Source: Lachnospiraceae bacterium (lineage in GTDB: Bacteria > Bacillota > Clostridia > Lachnospirales > Lachnospiraceae). Taken from it: a stretch of 64,000 nucleotides of DNA. Shown here one piece after another: positions 53,492 through 62,865 of the stretch. The stretch is taken from positions 62,001 to 126,000 of the forward strand of contig JAFRIW010000056.1 of NCBI GenBank assembly GCA_017432565.1, written 5' to 3'. The translations under genes and the position numbers were made by a program. Under the pieces are notes generated by a model. That model had not been told where the DNA came from and ran no database searches. It saw only the letters and a program-made list of their open reading frames with translations. Numbering within the stretch: the stretch's first letter is position 1; each line of letters opens with the position of its first letter.

Positions 53492-54011
53492 ATACACAGG
53501 TACTGGTCGTATCCGCAGTGACGGCTACAATCAGAAATTTAAAGGGCGCTCCACCGGCGCGGCAGACAATCGCCGCAGCTACGTCTACGGCACCGCTGCG
53601 CCGGCGTACGCCTACGAAAACCAGAAGCGCGAGTATGACAGGCAGATGCGTCTGCAGCGTCAGCGCAGAGAGAAAATGCGCCGCAGAGCAGCGCGGATGA
53701 ACATTTTCTATCTCGCCGTCATGACTCTGGTTCTGTGTGTGCTCGGCATGAGTTTTGTGTGGTATGTCAACCTTCAGTTCCGGATCACCGACTCCGTGGA
53801 ACAGATCGCATCCTGTCAGAAACAGCTGACACAGCTCAGAGAGAATAATGAAGAAAGCTTGAACCGAATTGAGAGCAGTGTTAATCTTGATGATATTAAG
53901 TACACTGCAATCACTGAGCTGGGAATGGCTTACGCCACGAAGGACCAGATTGTGATTTATTCCAACGACTCCGAGGATTATGTACATCAGTCGCGGGAGG
54001 TCGGAAGATAA
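53460..54011 (+). CDS. ftsL: Cell-division protein FtsL-like
   Basis: 183 residues. A basic cytoplasmic N-terminus of about 80 residues, one membrane helix (about 83-105, [14 protein letters not shown]), then a coiled coil ([19 protein letters not shown]) and [18 protein letters not shown], the usual FtsL/DivIC ending. It scaffolds the divisome with DivIB. Position between rsmH and the PBP gene supports FtsL. The N-terminus is longer than in most FtsL proteins. ATG at 53460 chosen because the in-frame TTG at 53442 has no better ribosome-binding site. Confidence 0.88.
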   Translation: MNSRTYNSKTKYTGTGRIRSDGYNQKFKGRSTGAADNRRSYVYGTAAPAYAYENQKREYDRQMRLQRQRREKMRRRAARMNIFYLAVMTLVLCVLGMSFVWYVNLQFRITDSVEQIASCQKQLTQLRENNEESLNRIESSVNLDDIKYTAITELGMAYATKDQIVIYSNDSEDYVHQSREVGR

Positions 54012-54025
54012 CTGAAGGAACAGAC

Positions 54026-56539
54026 GTGAGCGGAAAAAGAAAAAAAAGACGCGCGCAGATTTTTTCCATATATATGCAGAGAAAGCTGGCATTCCTGTTT
54101 GTCATGGTATTGCTGGCTTTTGCTATGCTTGCAACACGGATCTGGCTCATCAACCGGGACAAGGGCGCTGCCTATAAGAAGCAGGTCCTTTCCCAGCGCC
54201 ATTACGACAGCCGGACGCTTCCGTACAAGCGCGGCATGATCACGGACTGCAAGGGCACCATTCTGGCGGACAGCGAACTGGTCTACAACGTGATTGTGGA
54301 CTCTTATCATATCCTGCAGAACACATCCGACGCGGAAACCCTGCTGGCCAAAGGCGTCCAGTACGAATATCTGGAGCCCTCGCTGAACGCAGCCGAATCT
54401 CTGGGCGCAAACCGCGCAGAGCTGGCCGCGTATATTACGCAGAACCCCGATTCCCGTTATTACATCGCCGCGAAAAAGATCCCTTATCAGACCAAGACCG
54501 CCTACGAGACCGAGCGGGCACAGCACAGACTTCTGGTGGAGGAACTGATCGATCAGATCAACGAGGAAAACGCCAAAAAGAAGGGCGAAAAGGACGAGCA
54601 GAAAATCGCCGCCTGGCGCGCCCAGCTTGAAGCCGCCAGAAAAGTTGTAGCGGAGGACGAGAAAGTCAAGGGCATTACGTTTGAGGCCAGCTATATCCGC
54701 AGCTATCCCAACAAGACACTGGCCTGCGATGTGATCGGATTCGCGGACGGCAGCAACAACGGTGCCTTCGGTCTGGAAGAGTATTACAATGACACACTGA
54801 ACGGCACGCCGGGGCGTGAGTACGGCTTCCTGGACGATATGTCCAACCTGGAGCGGACGACCATTGAAGCGACGGACGGGCAGAATCTGGTTCTGACCAT
54901 CGATGCGAATATCCAGAGCATTATCGAGAAATACCTGAAGAAATTCAACGACGAGCACCAGAACGCGGTCCGTCAGGGATACGGCGCCAACAACATCGGC
55001 TGCATCGTCATGGAGGTCAACACAGGCGAAATCCTCGGAATGGCCAGCTATCCGAATTATGACCTCAACAATCCCTATGATCTGAGCGTCCTGGTCGGAA
55101 TGCCGGAGCTGGATGAAAGCAGAGGCGACCAGCCCAGCGGCAATTACCTGACGCAGGATTTCGTAAACTCGCTGAAAGGCGAGGACGAGGAAACCACGAC
55201 GAGGCGTTCCAAATATCTGTACGCCCTGTGGAAAAACTTCTGCATTCAGGATTATTACGAGCCCGGTTCCACTGCCAAGCCGTTCACGACGGCTGCCGGC
55301 CTGGAGAGCGGCGCGCTGACGGGTAATGAGACCTATAACTGCGAGGGAAGGCTGGACGTGGGCGCCTCCGAGCCGGTCAAATGCCACAATGTATACGGAG
55401 ACGGCATTCTGACACTGGGAGAGGCGATTGAGCGTTCCTGCAACGTGGCTCTGATGTATGAGGCCATGGCGATGGGCGCCGAGACCTTCTGCGAATATCA
55501 GAGCACCTTTAACTTCGGCCTGAAGACCGGTATCGACCTGGCCGGCGAAGCATACACAGCCAACGCGGTTTACCGCGCGGACAAAATGGTCCTGTCGGAT
55601 CTGGCGACCAATTCCTTCGGTCAGAATTTTGACGTGACCATGATCCAGATGATCACCGGCTTCTGTTCCCTGATCAACGGCGGAAACTATTACGAGCCGC
55701 ATGTCGTCAGCAAAATCACCAGCGCCTCCGGCGCGACGGTCGAGAATATCCGTCCCCGGATGCTGAAGAAGACCATCTCCGAGTCGACCAGCGAAAAGAT
55801 CCGCGAATACACCCTCCAGGTAGTCACCGGCCCGAACGGAACCGGCCACACGGCAAGGCCCGCCGGCTATCTGATCGGAGGCAAGACCGGGACGGCGGAG
55901 ACGCTGCCCAGAAAGAACGGACAGTACGTCGTATCCTTTATGGGCTATGCCCCCGCGTACAATCCGCAGATCGCCATCTATGTCGTCGTGGACCGTCCGA
56001 ACGCCATTCCGCAGGACGACGCCAAATATGCGACCGGTATCGTCCGGAACGTGCTGACCGAAGTGCTTCCGTACCTGAATATCCCGATGACCGAACAGCT
56101 CTCCGAAAAGGAGACAGAGGAGCTGCAGGCGCTGCTGGATTCCAACACCATCGCGCTGGGCGCTTCCTATCTGGCACAGGAGGTTGCGCGCGGCGGCGGT
56201 TCCGGAACGGATTCCGCGAACGGCGGCGTGGGAACCGCGGCACTGTTTGACGATGCGAACGGAGACGGCGTACCGGACGGCGCCAACCTCGACACCAACG
56301 GAGACGGCACCCCGGACGCGGTTGATCTGGACGGAGACGGGGCAGCGGATTCCAGGCCGGAAGAAGAGCCCTGGAAGAGTTACGCGGTGGATCCCGCGAC
56401 CGGCTACTACATAGATCCTTCGGACAATCATCTGATTGATCCGGTCACCGGCTATAAATATGACGCTGTCGCCAGCCAGCAGACCCTGAATCAGATTCAG
56501 GAGAGCAGCCAGGAGGCGGGAACAGGCACCGGTGAATAG
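54026..56539 (+). CDS. Class B penicillin-binding protein with calcium-loop-like tail
   Basis: 837 residues. One N-terminal membrane helix (about 13-35), a PBP-dimer domain (55-265), and a transpeptidase domain with PGSTAK (active Ser415), RSCN (SxN) and GKTGTAE (KTG). It cross-links septal peptidoglycan, the FtsI/SpoVD role by position. Class B PBPs are usually 600-740 residues. No PASTA repeat is seen; instead residues about 738-785 hold three Asp-rich loops (DANGDGVPD, DTNGDGTPD, DLDGDGAAD) like thrombospondin type-3 or EF-hand calcium loops. Another short motif region, DPATGYYIDPSDNHLIDPVTGYKYD, follows. GTG start with AAGGA upstream. Confidence 0.95.
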   Translation: MSGKRKKRRAQIFSIYMQRKLAFLFVMVLLAFAMLATRIWLINRDKGAAYKKQVLSQRHYDSRTLPYKRGMITDCKGTILADSELVYNVIVDSYHILQNTSDAETLLAKGVQYEYLEPSLNAAESLGANRAELAAYITQNPDSRYYIAAKKIPYQTKTAYETERAQHRLLVEELIDQINEENAKKKGEKDEQKIAAWRAQLEAARKVVAEDEKVKGITFEASYIRSYPNKTLACDVIGFADGSNNGAFGLEEYYNDTLNGTPGREYGFLDDMSNLERTTIEATDGQNLVLTIDANIQSIIEKYLKKFNDEHQNAVRQGYGANNIGCIVMEVNTGEILGMASYPNYDLNNPYDLSVLVGMPELDESRGDQPSGNYLTQDFVNSLKGEDEETTTRRSKYLYALWKNFCIQDYYEPGSTAKPFTTAAGLESGALTGNETYNCEGRLDVGASEPVKCHNVYGDGILTLGEAIERSCNVALMYEAMAMGAETFCEYQSTFNFGLKTGIDLAGEAYTANAVYRADKMVLSDLATNSFGQNFDVTMIQMITGFCSLINGGNYYEPHVVSKITSASGATVENIRPRMLKKTISESTSEKIREYTLQVVTGPNGTGHTARPAGYLIGGKTGTAETLPRKNGQYVVSFMGYAPAYNPQIAIYVVVDRPNAIPQDDAKYATGIVRNVLTEVLPYLNIPMTEQLSEKETEELQALLDSNTIALGASYLAQEVARGGGSGTDSANGGVGTAALFDDANGDGVPDGANLDTNGDGTPDAVDLDGDGAADSRPEEEPWKSYAVDPATGYYIDPSDNHLIDPVTGYKYDAVASQQTLNQIQESSQEAGTGTGE

Positions 56540-56663
56540 GCAAAATCCGGCTTAAAACGCCGTATTTTGCGGCGGGGATGACAAAGCATCCCTATATGTG
56601 GTAGTATATCGAGTAGTTTTACCGAAATATCCATGAATGATCTATGAATGAGGCTATTTTTAT

Positions 56664-57632
56664 ATGCAGACAATAAGCGTACCTGAGCTGGTGGTCCCGA
56701 TGCTGAGCGCTTTCGCGATCAGCGCGGTCACCGGGCATTTTCTGATTCCCTTTCTGAAAAAGAAGAAGGCGACGCAGACCGAACGGGACGACGGCCCGGC
56801 TTCTCATCTGAAAAAGACCGGCACCCCCAATATGGGCGGCATCATGTTCATCCTGGGGTTTGTTGTGACCGGCTGTATCTTTTCCATGCGTCATCCGGAA
56901 TTCATTCCGGTCATGATTCTGGTGACCGGCTTCGGACTGGTCGGCTTTGTGGATGACTTTATCAAGAACGTTTTAAGGCGGTCCAAAGGACTGACCGCAT
57001 GGCAGAAGATTATTCTTCAGATCGGCATCTGCCTGCTGTTCAATCTGTATATCCGCCATTTCCACGGCGTGACCATGGCTATGAAGGTGCCGTTCTTCCC
57101 GGATGTCACGCTCCATTTCGGCTATTTCAACATTCCGGTTATGATCTTTATCATTCTGGCGACAGTCAACGGCACCAACCTGACCGACGGTGTGGACGGA
57201 CTTCTCGCCTGCGTAACGACCGCGGTGACGCTGTTCTTTTCCATCGCGGCGGCCCTGATCGGCAGTCCCAACGTATCGGTCGTCGGTGCCACCATGATCG
57301 GCGCGCTGATGGGCTTTCTTCTGTACAACGCCTATCCCGCGCGGATCTTCATGGGAGACACGGGGTCTCTTGCGCTGGGCGGCTTTGTCATCGGTATAGC
57401 CTATCTGCTTCAGATGCCGCTGTTTATCCCGATTGTCGGCTTTATTTACATGCTGGAAGCCATTTCTGTCATTATCCAGGTCCTGTATTACAAGAAAACC
57501 AGACGCCGCTTTTTCAGAATGGCCCCGATTCATCATCATTTTGAAAAAGGCGGATGGTCCGAAGTTCAGGTTGTCGCAGTCTTTACTATCGTAACAGTCA
57601 TGCTGAGCGGCCTGGCTCTTCTGGGAATCTGA
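56664..57632 (+). CDS. mraY: Phospho-N-acetylmuramoyl-pentapeptide-transferase
   Basis: 322 residues with about ten membrane helices. Makes lipid I at the inner membrane face. TPNMGGIMF, GFVDDFIK (DDx catalytic aspartates), NGTNLTDGVDGLLA and PIHHHFEKGGWSE are the MraY signatures. The ribosome-binding site is weak (GAGG about 11 bases before the ATG). A small hairpin, GGGATG-ACAAAG-CATCCC, lies in the gap after the PBP gene at about 56575-56592. murF, which often comes between, is absent. Confidence 0.97.
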   Translation: MQTISVPELVVPMLSAFAISAVTGHFLIPFLKKKKATQTERDDGPASHLKKTGTPNMGGIMFILGFVVTGCIFSMRHPEFIPVMILVTGFGLVGFVDDFIKNVLRRSKGLTAWQKIILQIGICLLFNLYIRHFHGVTMAMKVPFFPDVTLHFGYFNIPVMIFIILATVNGTNLTDGVDGLLACVTTAVTLFFSIAAALIGSPNVSVVGATMIGALMGFLLYNAYPARIFMGDTGSLALGGFVIGIAYLLQMPLFIPIVGFIYMLEAISVIIQVLYYKKTRRRFFRMAPIHHHFEKGGWSEVQVVAVFTIVTVMLSGLALLGI

Positions 57633-57667
57633 TCATCTGCGGCAGGCCCGCAGACTGAGGTATTATC

Positions 57668-59107
57668 ATGCAGCATATTATTGACGAAAAAGAAGTTGTC
57701 TTAGTCGTTGGCACCGGTCTCTCTGGAGTCGGTGCCGTTCATCTGCTTCACCGGATGGGTGCGCAGATTATTCTCCTTGAGCAGAATGCCGACGCGAAGG
57801 AGCAGGATATCCGGAATAAGCTGGAGCCTGATGACCGGGCCTGCGGGACGGTGGTGATCGGCGAGCTGCCGCAGGAGCTGAGAGAGAGGATCACACTGGC
57901 GGTGCTGAGCCCGGCGGTCCCGATGGATATTCCGCTGGTAGAAGATCTGCGCGGGCGCGGTATTCCGATTTTCTCCGAGATTGAGCTTGCGTACTGCGCG
58001 GAGAAGGGCACGGTCCTGGGAATCACCGGAACAAACGGAAAAACCACGACCACAACGCTGACCGGCGAAATCATGAAAGCTTACACCGCCCGCCTTGGCG
58101 CAGAGCTTCCCGAAGGGGCAGAGAAGCCCGAGGTCTTTGTCGTCGGCAACATCGGCTTTTCTTATGCGGCAGTCGCGGACAGAACACATGAAAAGTCCTT
58201 CTCCGTGGCTGAAATTTCCAGCTTCCAGCTGGAGGGAATTCATGCATTCCGGCCCGCGGTCAGTGCCATTCTGAATATTACGCCGGACCATCTCAACCGC
58301 CACGGAACGATGGAAAATTATACGGCGATCAAAGAGCGGATCACGCTGAACCAGACCCGGGACGATGTCTGCGTGCTGAATTATGAAGATGCGGCACTGC
58401 GGGATTTTGCACAGGTGTGCCCGGCATCCGTCGTGTTTTTCTCGTCCGCGCACACACTGGAGAACGGCTATTTCCTGCGCGGTGAGACGATCTGCAGAGC
58501 GCGTGACGGAAAAGTCACTGAGCTGATGAACATCCATGACATGCACCTGGTCGGCATCTGCAACGTCGAGAATGTGATGGCGGCGATGGCGGTCACGGAG
58601 GCGGCAGGGGTTCCGATGGATCTGATCCTGGAAGTGATCCGGGATTTCCCGCCCGTGGAACACCGGATCGAGTACTCCGGAACCGTCCGCGGCGTGGATT
58701 ATTACAACGATTCCAAGGCCACAAACCCGGATGCCGCCATTCAGGGAATCCGCGCCATGTCCAGACCGACCATTCTGATCGGCGGCGGATATGACAAGAA
58801 AAACACCTATGATGAATGGATCGAGGCTTTTGACGGCAAAGTCCGCGAACTGGTCCTGATCGGACAGACGAAAGAGGCGATCGCGGAGTGCGCGAGACGC
58901 CACGGCTTTACGGCGATCACTTTCTGGGACACCTTCGAAGAATGTCTGCAGCACTGCAGCGAGATCGCAAGGGAAGGGGAGGCAGTGCTTCTTTCCCCCG
59001 CCTGCGCCAGCTGGGGCATGTTCCCGAATTATGAGGAACGCGGCAGACAGTTCAAGGAATTTGTGAAGCGAATCGGAGCGGAAGGCTGCGGGACATCCGC
59101 AGACTGA
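57668..59107 (+). CDS. murD: UDP-N-acetylmuramoylalanine-D-glutamate ligase
   Basis: 479 residues. Adds D-glutamate to the stem peptide. N-terminal Rossmann domain with GTGLSGVGA, ATP loop GITGTNGKTTTT near residue 120, EISSFQLEGI, LNITPDHLNRHG, YNDSKATNPDA and LSPACASWGMF. The usual length is about 450; a short insert after the P-loop helix (GAELPEGAEKPE) explains part of the excess. Confidence 0.97.
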   Translation: MQHIIDEKEVVLVVGTGLSGVGAVHLLHRMGAQIILLEQNADAKEQDIRNKLEPDDRACGTVVIGELPQELRERITLAVLSPAVPMDIPLVEDLRGRGIPIFSEIELAYCAEKGTVLGITGTNGKTTTTTLTGEIMKAYTARLGAELPEGAEKPEVFVVGNIGFSYAAVADRTHEKSFSVAEISSFQLEGIHAFRPAVSAILNITPDHLNRHGTMENYTAIKERITLNQTRDDVCVLNYEDAALRDFAQVCPASVVFFSSAHTLENGYFLRGETICRARDGKVTELMNIHDMHLVGICNVENVMAAMAVTEAAGVPMDLILEVIRDFPPVEHRIEYSGTVRGVDYYNDSKATNPDAAIQGIRAMSRPTILIGGGYDKKNTYDEWIEAFDGKVRELVLIGQTKEAIAECARRHGFTAITFWDTFEECLQHCSEIAREGEAVLLSPACASWGMFPNYEERGRQFKEFVKRIGAEGCGTSAD

Positions 59108-59129
59108 TCATTCGGATCCGGAGAGAAGA

Positions 59130-60335
59130 ATGGCGAATACGAACACAAGAACTGCACAAAGCAGAACCGGGCACAGGGCCCGGAGTTCAGCCGGCATGAG
59201 AAATGAGACCGCGGTCTTTCAGGACTACGCGCTGATTATGAGTGTGCTTTTCCTGGTTGGCATCGGCCTGGTGCTTTTATATTCCACAAGCTCCTATGAG
59301 GCGGCGCTGAAATACGGCGATTCCGCCTATTACCTGAAGAGACAGCTGGTCTTCAGCGTTCTCGGAACCGGCCTGATGTTCTTTATCTCCATCTTCCCGG
59401 TAGCCCTTTTCAGGCGGCTCGAGCTGTTTATCTACGGATTTTCCACCCTGCTGCTGTTCCTGATCATTCCTTTCGGCCGCGCAGCAAACGGAGCCAAAAG
59501 ATGGCTCTATGTCGGGCCGGTCAGTATCCAGCCGGCGGAGATCAGCAAGATCGCGATCATTATCATTACGTCCTCGCTGATCTGCAGAATCGGAATCAAG
59601 GATCTGGGCAAAATCAAGAGTTTCGCGATTGTCATCGGCCCCGCGGTGCTGCAGGCTGTCCTGATTCTGGTTATCACGAGAAACTTAAGCTCCGCTGCAA
59701 TTGTCGGCATGATCGCCTTCGGAATTTACTTCATCGCGGTCCGGGATTATAAGATTGTGTCGGTCATCATTCTGGCGGTGATTGCCGCCGGCGGAGGCCT
59801 GATCTATGCGTCGGTCTCCGGCATACTGGGCGGATTCAGAAGTGATCGTATCCTGGCGTGGCTTCATCCGGAAAACTACGCGGAGGGAACCGCGTTCCAG
59901 ACGCTGCAGGCGCTGTATGCCATCGGTTCGGGCGGCTTTTTCGGCAAAGGCCTTGGGCAGAGTGTCCAGAAGCTGGGCTTTATTCCGGAAGCGCAGAACG
60001 ACATGATTTTTTCTATTGTCTGCGAGGAACTCGGACTGTTCGGTGCCATCGGCGTCATGCTTCTGTTCCTGATCCTGATCTGGCGGTTCGTCGTGGTCGC
60101 AAACCGCGCGGAGGATCTGTTCAGCGGGCTGATTGTTTCGGGCGTTATTACGCATGTCGCGGTTCAGGTTATTCTGAATATCGCCGTTGTGACCAATACG
60201 ATGCCGAACACCGGTGTTACGCTTCCGTTTATCAGCTACGGCGGATCTTCCATTATTCTGATGCTGGCCGAGATCGGAATGGTTCTTTCCGTTGCCCGCC
60301 GCGGAAGATATGAAGAGGCGGTCAGAAGAAAGTGA
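59130..60335 (+). CDS. ftsW: FtsW/SpoVE-type lipid II polymerase
   Basis: 401 residues, SEDS family, about ten membrane helices. It polymerises glycan strands at the septum with the PBP upstream. YSTSSYEAA, GANGAKRWL-like RAANGAKRWLYVGPVSIQPAEISKI, PEAQNDMIFSIVCEELG and PNTGVTLPFISYGGSS are the family marks. GGAGAGAAG precedes the ATG. The stop overlaps divIB as GTGA. RodA is the alternative, but position favours FtsW or SpoVE. Confidence 0.95.
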   Translation: MANTNTRTAQSRTGHRARSSAGMRNETAVFQDYALIMSVLFLVGIGLVLLYSTSSYEAALKYGDSAYYLKRQLVFSVLGTGLMFFISIFPVALFRRLELFIYGFSTLLLFLIIPFGRAANGAKRWLYVGPVSIQPAEISKIAIIIITSSLICRIGIKDLGKIKSFAIVIGPAVLQAVLILVITRNLSSAAIVGMIAFGIYFIAVRDYKIVSVIILAVIAAGGGLIYASVSGILGGFRSDRILAWLHPENYAEGTAFQTLQALYAIGSGGFFGKGLGQSVQKLGFIPEAQNDMIFSIVCEELGLFGAIGVMLLFLILIWRFVVVANRAEDLFSGLIVSGVITHVAVQVILNIAVVTNTMPNTGVTLPFISYGGSSIILMLAEIGMVLSVARRGRYEEAVRRK

Positions 60336-61129
60336 AGAAACTGTCTGCGGAAGAGAGGTATCGCGAGCGGGAGATGTATGAGAGTCCGGACGATTATATC
60401 CGGGCCAAGCTGCGAAGAAGAAACATCCGCGCCGCGATTATACTGCTGACTGCCGCGGTGACCCTCACCGTCACCGTGTTTTATCTTGTCGAACATTTCC
60501 GGGTGACGAAGGTTTATGTAGACGGGAATACGCGGTATTCGAACGAGGAGATCAGCGAGCGGGTCATGGAGGGATTTCTGGGCGATAATTCGCTTGTCAT
60601 GAGCGTGAAGTACCGCTTCCGGGACATGCCGGAATTTCCCTTCATCGAGCGGATGGACCTGAACGTCCTCGACCATGAGACGATCCAGATTAAAGTTTAC
60701 GAAAAGGCGCTTGCCGGCTATATCAATCATCTCGGCAGCTATATCTACTTTGACCGGAACGGAACGGTCGTGGAGACGTCCACACAGAGGATCAGCGACA
60801 TTCCGGAGGTGACCGGCCTGCAGTTTGATTACATTATCCTGTATGAAAAACTGCCGACGAAGAGCGAGGCGATTTTCTCCAGAATCCTGAACACCACACA
60901 GCTGCTGCGCAAATACGAGCTGCATGCGGATAAGATTTATTTTGATTCGAAGGAAAACATGTCTATTTTCTTCGGCGGTGTCCGGGCTGATCTGGGACAG
61001 GATGAGTATTCGGACGAGAAATTATCCAACCTGTCCAAAATCCTTCCTGCACTGGAAGGAAAGAAAGGTGTACTCGAGATGGAGAGCTTTACACCGGAAA
61101 CAAATAATGTGACTTTTCGGGGAAAATAA
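60332..61129 (+). CDS. divIB: Cell-division protein FtsQ/DivIB
   Basis: 265 residues. Basic cytoplasmic N-terminus, one membrane helix (about 32-52), a POTRA domain (55-125) beginning FRVTKVYVDGNTRYSNEEI, then the FtsQ-type beta domain. It links FtsL/DivIC to the septal synthases. GTG start overlapping the ftsW stop by four bases. murG, often found between ftsW and divIB, is missing here. Confidence 0.92.
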   Translation: MKKLSAEERYREREMYESPDDYIRAKLRRRNIRAAIILLTAAVTLTVTVFYLVEHFRVTKVYVDGNTRYSNEEISERVMEGFLGDNSLVMSVKYRFRDMPEFPFIERMDLNVLDHETIQIKVYEKALAGYINHLGSYIYFDRNGTVVETSTQRISDIPEVTGLQFDYIILYEKLPTKSEAIFSRILNTTQLLRKYELHADKIYFDSKENMSIFFGGVRADLGQDEYSDEKLSNLSKILPALEGKKGVLEMESFTPETNNVTFRGK

Positions 61130-61131
61130 AG

Positions 61132-61160
61132 TTGATTATTTACACGTTCGAATGTATTAT
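61132..61160 (+). promoter_or_regulatory. Sigma-A type promoter of ftsZ
   Basis: TTGATT at 61132-61137 and TATTAT at 61155-61160 with 17-bp spacing, in the 76-bp gap between divIB and ftsZ. It would let ftsZ be made independently of the upstream cluster. Confidence 0.7.
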
Positions 61161-61205
61161 TAAGATGATTTTTTCCGAATAATTTTCGCGAAGGAGGGGG
61201 AACCC

Positions 61206-62510
61206 GTGCTCGAAATTAAAGCAAATGAATCTGAAATGGCATGTAAAATCATCGTCATCGGCGTAGGCGGTGCCGGAAACAATGCCGTTAACCGTATGGT
61301 TGAGGAAGGCATCTCCGGTGTGGAGCTGGTCGGCATGAACACGGATGTCCAGGCACTGGAAATGTGCAAGGCTCCGAAGCTGATCCAGATCGGCACCAAG
61401 CTCACCAAGGGACTCGGTGCAGGCGCCAATCCCGAGGTAGGTGAGAAAGCAGCGGAAGAGAGCGCCGAGGATATCGCCGCGGCAATCGCCGGTGCGGACA
61501 TGGTATTCGTAACATGCGGAATGGGCGGCGGAACCGGTACAGGTGCCGCACCTGTCATCGCAAGAATTGCTAAAGAGCAGGGCATCCTGACTGTCGGTGT
61601 TGTGACAAAGCCTTTCCGCTTTGAGGGCAAGGTCCGTATGACCAAGGCACTGGCCGGTATCGACAAGATCCGCACTGCCGTTGATACACTGATCGTCATT
61701 CCGAACGATAAGCTTCTTGAGATCCTGGACCGCAGGACTACTTTCCCGGATGCCATGAAGAAAGCGGATGAAGTTCTTCAGCAGGCTGTCCGCGGCATCA
61801 CCGACCTGATTAACCTGAATTCCCTGATCAACCTGGACTTCGCAGATGTTCAGACTGTCATGCGCGACAAGGGTATCGCTCATGTCGGTATCGGACACGG
61901 CAAGGGCGAGGACAAAGCATCCGAAGCAATCAAGCAGGCTGTCGAGAGCCCGCTGCTTGAGACCACCATTGACGGTGCTACCGACGTAATTATCAATGTA
62001 ACCGGTGATATTTCCCTGATGGATGCGAGCGATGCCGCGAACTATGTTCAGGAACAGACCGGTGAAAACGTCAATATTATCTTCGGTGCTGCTTTTGATG
62101 AGACCAAGAACGATGCCTGCACCATTACGGTAATCGCAACCGGAATCGGCAACAGAAAGCCGGAGAAGGCACCTCAGCAGAGCCAGCAGGCTTTCGCCGC
62201 ATTCGGTCAGCAGGGCTTCCAGCAGGCACCTCAGGTGGCATATCCCGGATACGGCCAGCAGCCCATGCAGCAGCAGATGCCGCAGGGATATCCGCAGCAG
62301 ACCGGTTACCAGGCTGCTCCGCAGTTCCAGCCGCAGCAGGCTCCCTATGTGCAGCCCGGCTATCAGACACAGCCGCAGGCACCGGTGACTCCCGAGCCTC
62401 AGAGACAGATTACGAGACCCGCACCCGATTTTAACACCGGCGAAATCCGCACAGACGGACTCCGCTCCATCGAGATCCCTTCGTTCATGAGAAAAGACGG
62501 GGATAAGTAA
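61206..62510 (+). CDS. ftsZ: Cell-division protein FtsZ
   Basis: 434 residues. The tubulin-like GTPase that forms the division ring. [28 protein letters not shown] (GTP signature) and [11 protein letters not shown] (T7 loop region) are present in the core (12-320). A linker rich in Gln, Pro and Tyr (about 325-410) follows, and the C-terminal binding peptide [11 protein letters not shown] matches the consensus for FtsA/SepF contact. GTG start with AAGGAGGGGG upstream. Confidence 0.98.
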   Translation: MLEIKANESEMACKIIVIGVGGAGNNAVNRMVEEGISGVELVGMNTDVQALEMCKAPKLIQIGTKLTKGLGAGANPEVGEKAAEESAEDIAAAIAGADMVFVTCGMGGGTGTGAAPVIARIAKEQGILTVGVVTKPFRFEGKVRMTKALAGIDKIRTAVDTLIVIPNDKLLEILDRRTTFPDAMKKADEVLQQAVRGITDLINLNSLINLDFADVQTVMRDKGIAHVGIGHGKGEDKASEAIKQAVESPLLETTIDGATDVIINVTGDISLMDASDAANYVQEQTGENVNIIFGAAFDETKNDACTITVIATGIGNRKPEKAPQQSQQAFAAFGQQGFQQAPQVAYPGYGQQPMQQQMPQGYPQQTGYQAAPQFQPQQAPYVQPGYQTQPQAPVTPEPQRQITRPAPDFNTGEIRTDGLRSIEIPSFMRKDGDK

Positions 62511-62547
62511 ATCCGGGTCATTCAATTCGATTTACAAAAATTAATGC

Positions 62548-62576
62548 TTGAAACGGAAATGCATTTTTATTATAAT
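62548..62576 (+). promoter_or_regulatory. Strong promoter of tRNA-Ala
   Basis: TTGAAA at 62548-62553 and TATAAT at 62571-62576 with 17-bp spacing, 12 bp before the tRNA. The -10 lies between GAAATGCAT and ATGCATTTC (62556-62564 and 62575-62583), a 9-bp inverted repeat that might also serve as an ftsZ terminator. Confidence 0.85.
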
Positions 62577-62587
62577 GCATTTCGTTC

Positions 62588-62660
62588 GGGGTCATAGCTC
62601 AGCTGGGAGAGCGCTGCGTTCGCAACGCAGAGGTCGTGGGTTCGAATCCCATTGGCTCCA
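62588..62660 (+). tRNA. tRNA-Ala, anticodon CGC
   Basis: 73 bases, without an encoded CCA. The acceptor stem GGGGTCA pairs with TGGCTCC (two G-T pairs). The anticodon arm is CTGCG-TTCGCAA-CGCAG with CGC at the wobble-to-third positions, and the T arm is GTGGG-TTCGAAT-CCCAT with the TTC-type loop. It follows ftsZ with its own promoter and terminator. Confidence 0.93.
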
Positions 62661-62667
62661 TAAAAAA

Positions 62668-62699
62668 GGGATCTGTCAGAAGGACAGATCCTTTTTTTA
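62668..62699 (+). terminator. Terminator after tRNA-Ala
   Basis: GGATCTGTC (62669-62677) pairs with GACAGATCC (62683-62691), followed by seven T; six A lie on the left side. Confidence 0.92.
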
Positions 62700-62770
62700 T
62701 GTCTTTTCATTTTCCCGGAACCGGGTCCCAGGACCGCATGAAAATGCGGGCCTGCATTTGTCTGTTTAAG

Positions 62771-62799
62771 TTGAAATACGATGCTTTTATATTTATAAT
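62771..62799 (+). promoter_or_regulatory. Sigma-A type promoter of the YegP-domain gene
   Basis: TTGAAA at 62771-62776 and TATAAT at 62794-62799 with 17-bp spacing, near-consensus, 66 bp before the start codon. Confidence 0.85.
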
Positions 62800-62865
62800 T
62801 ATATTGATATGCGGTACCAGAGAACGGTTTATAAGGAGGAGAGTCAGTCAGATCAGGAGGTTGTT

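Noticed and set aside
53987..56431. 814-codon open frame on the minus strand across the PBP gene
   Set aside because: It mirrors the PBP gene in a GC-rich region; the + strand has all PBP motifs, and the leftward peptide shows no recognisable domain.
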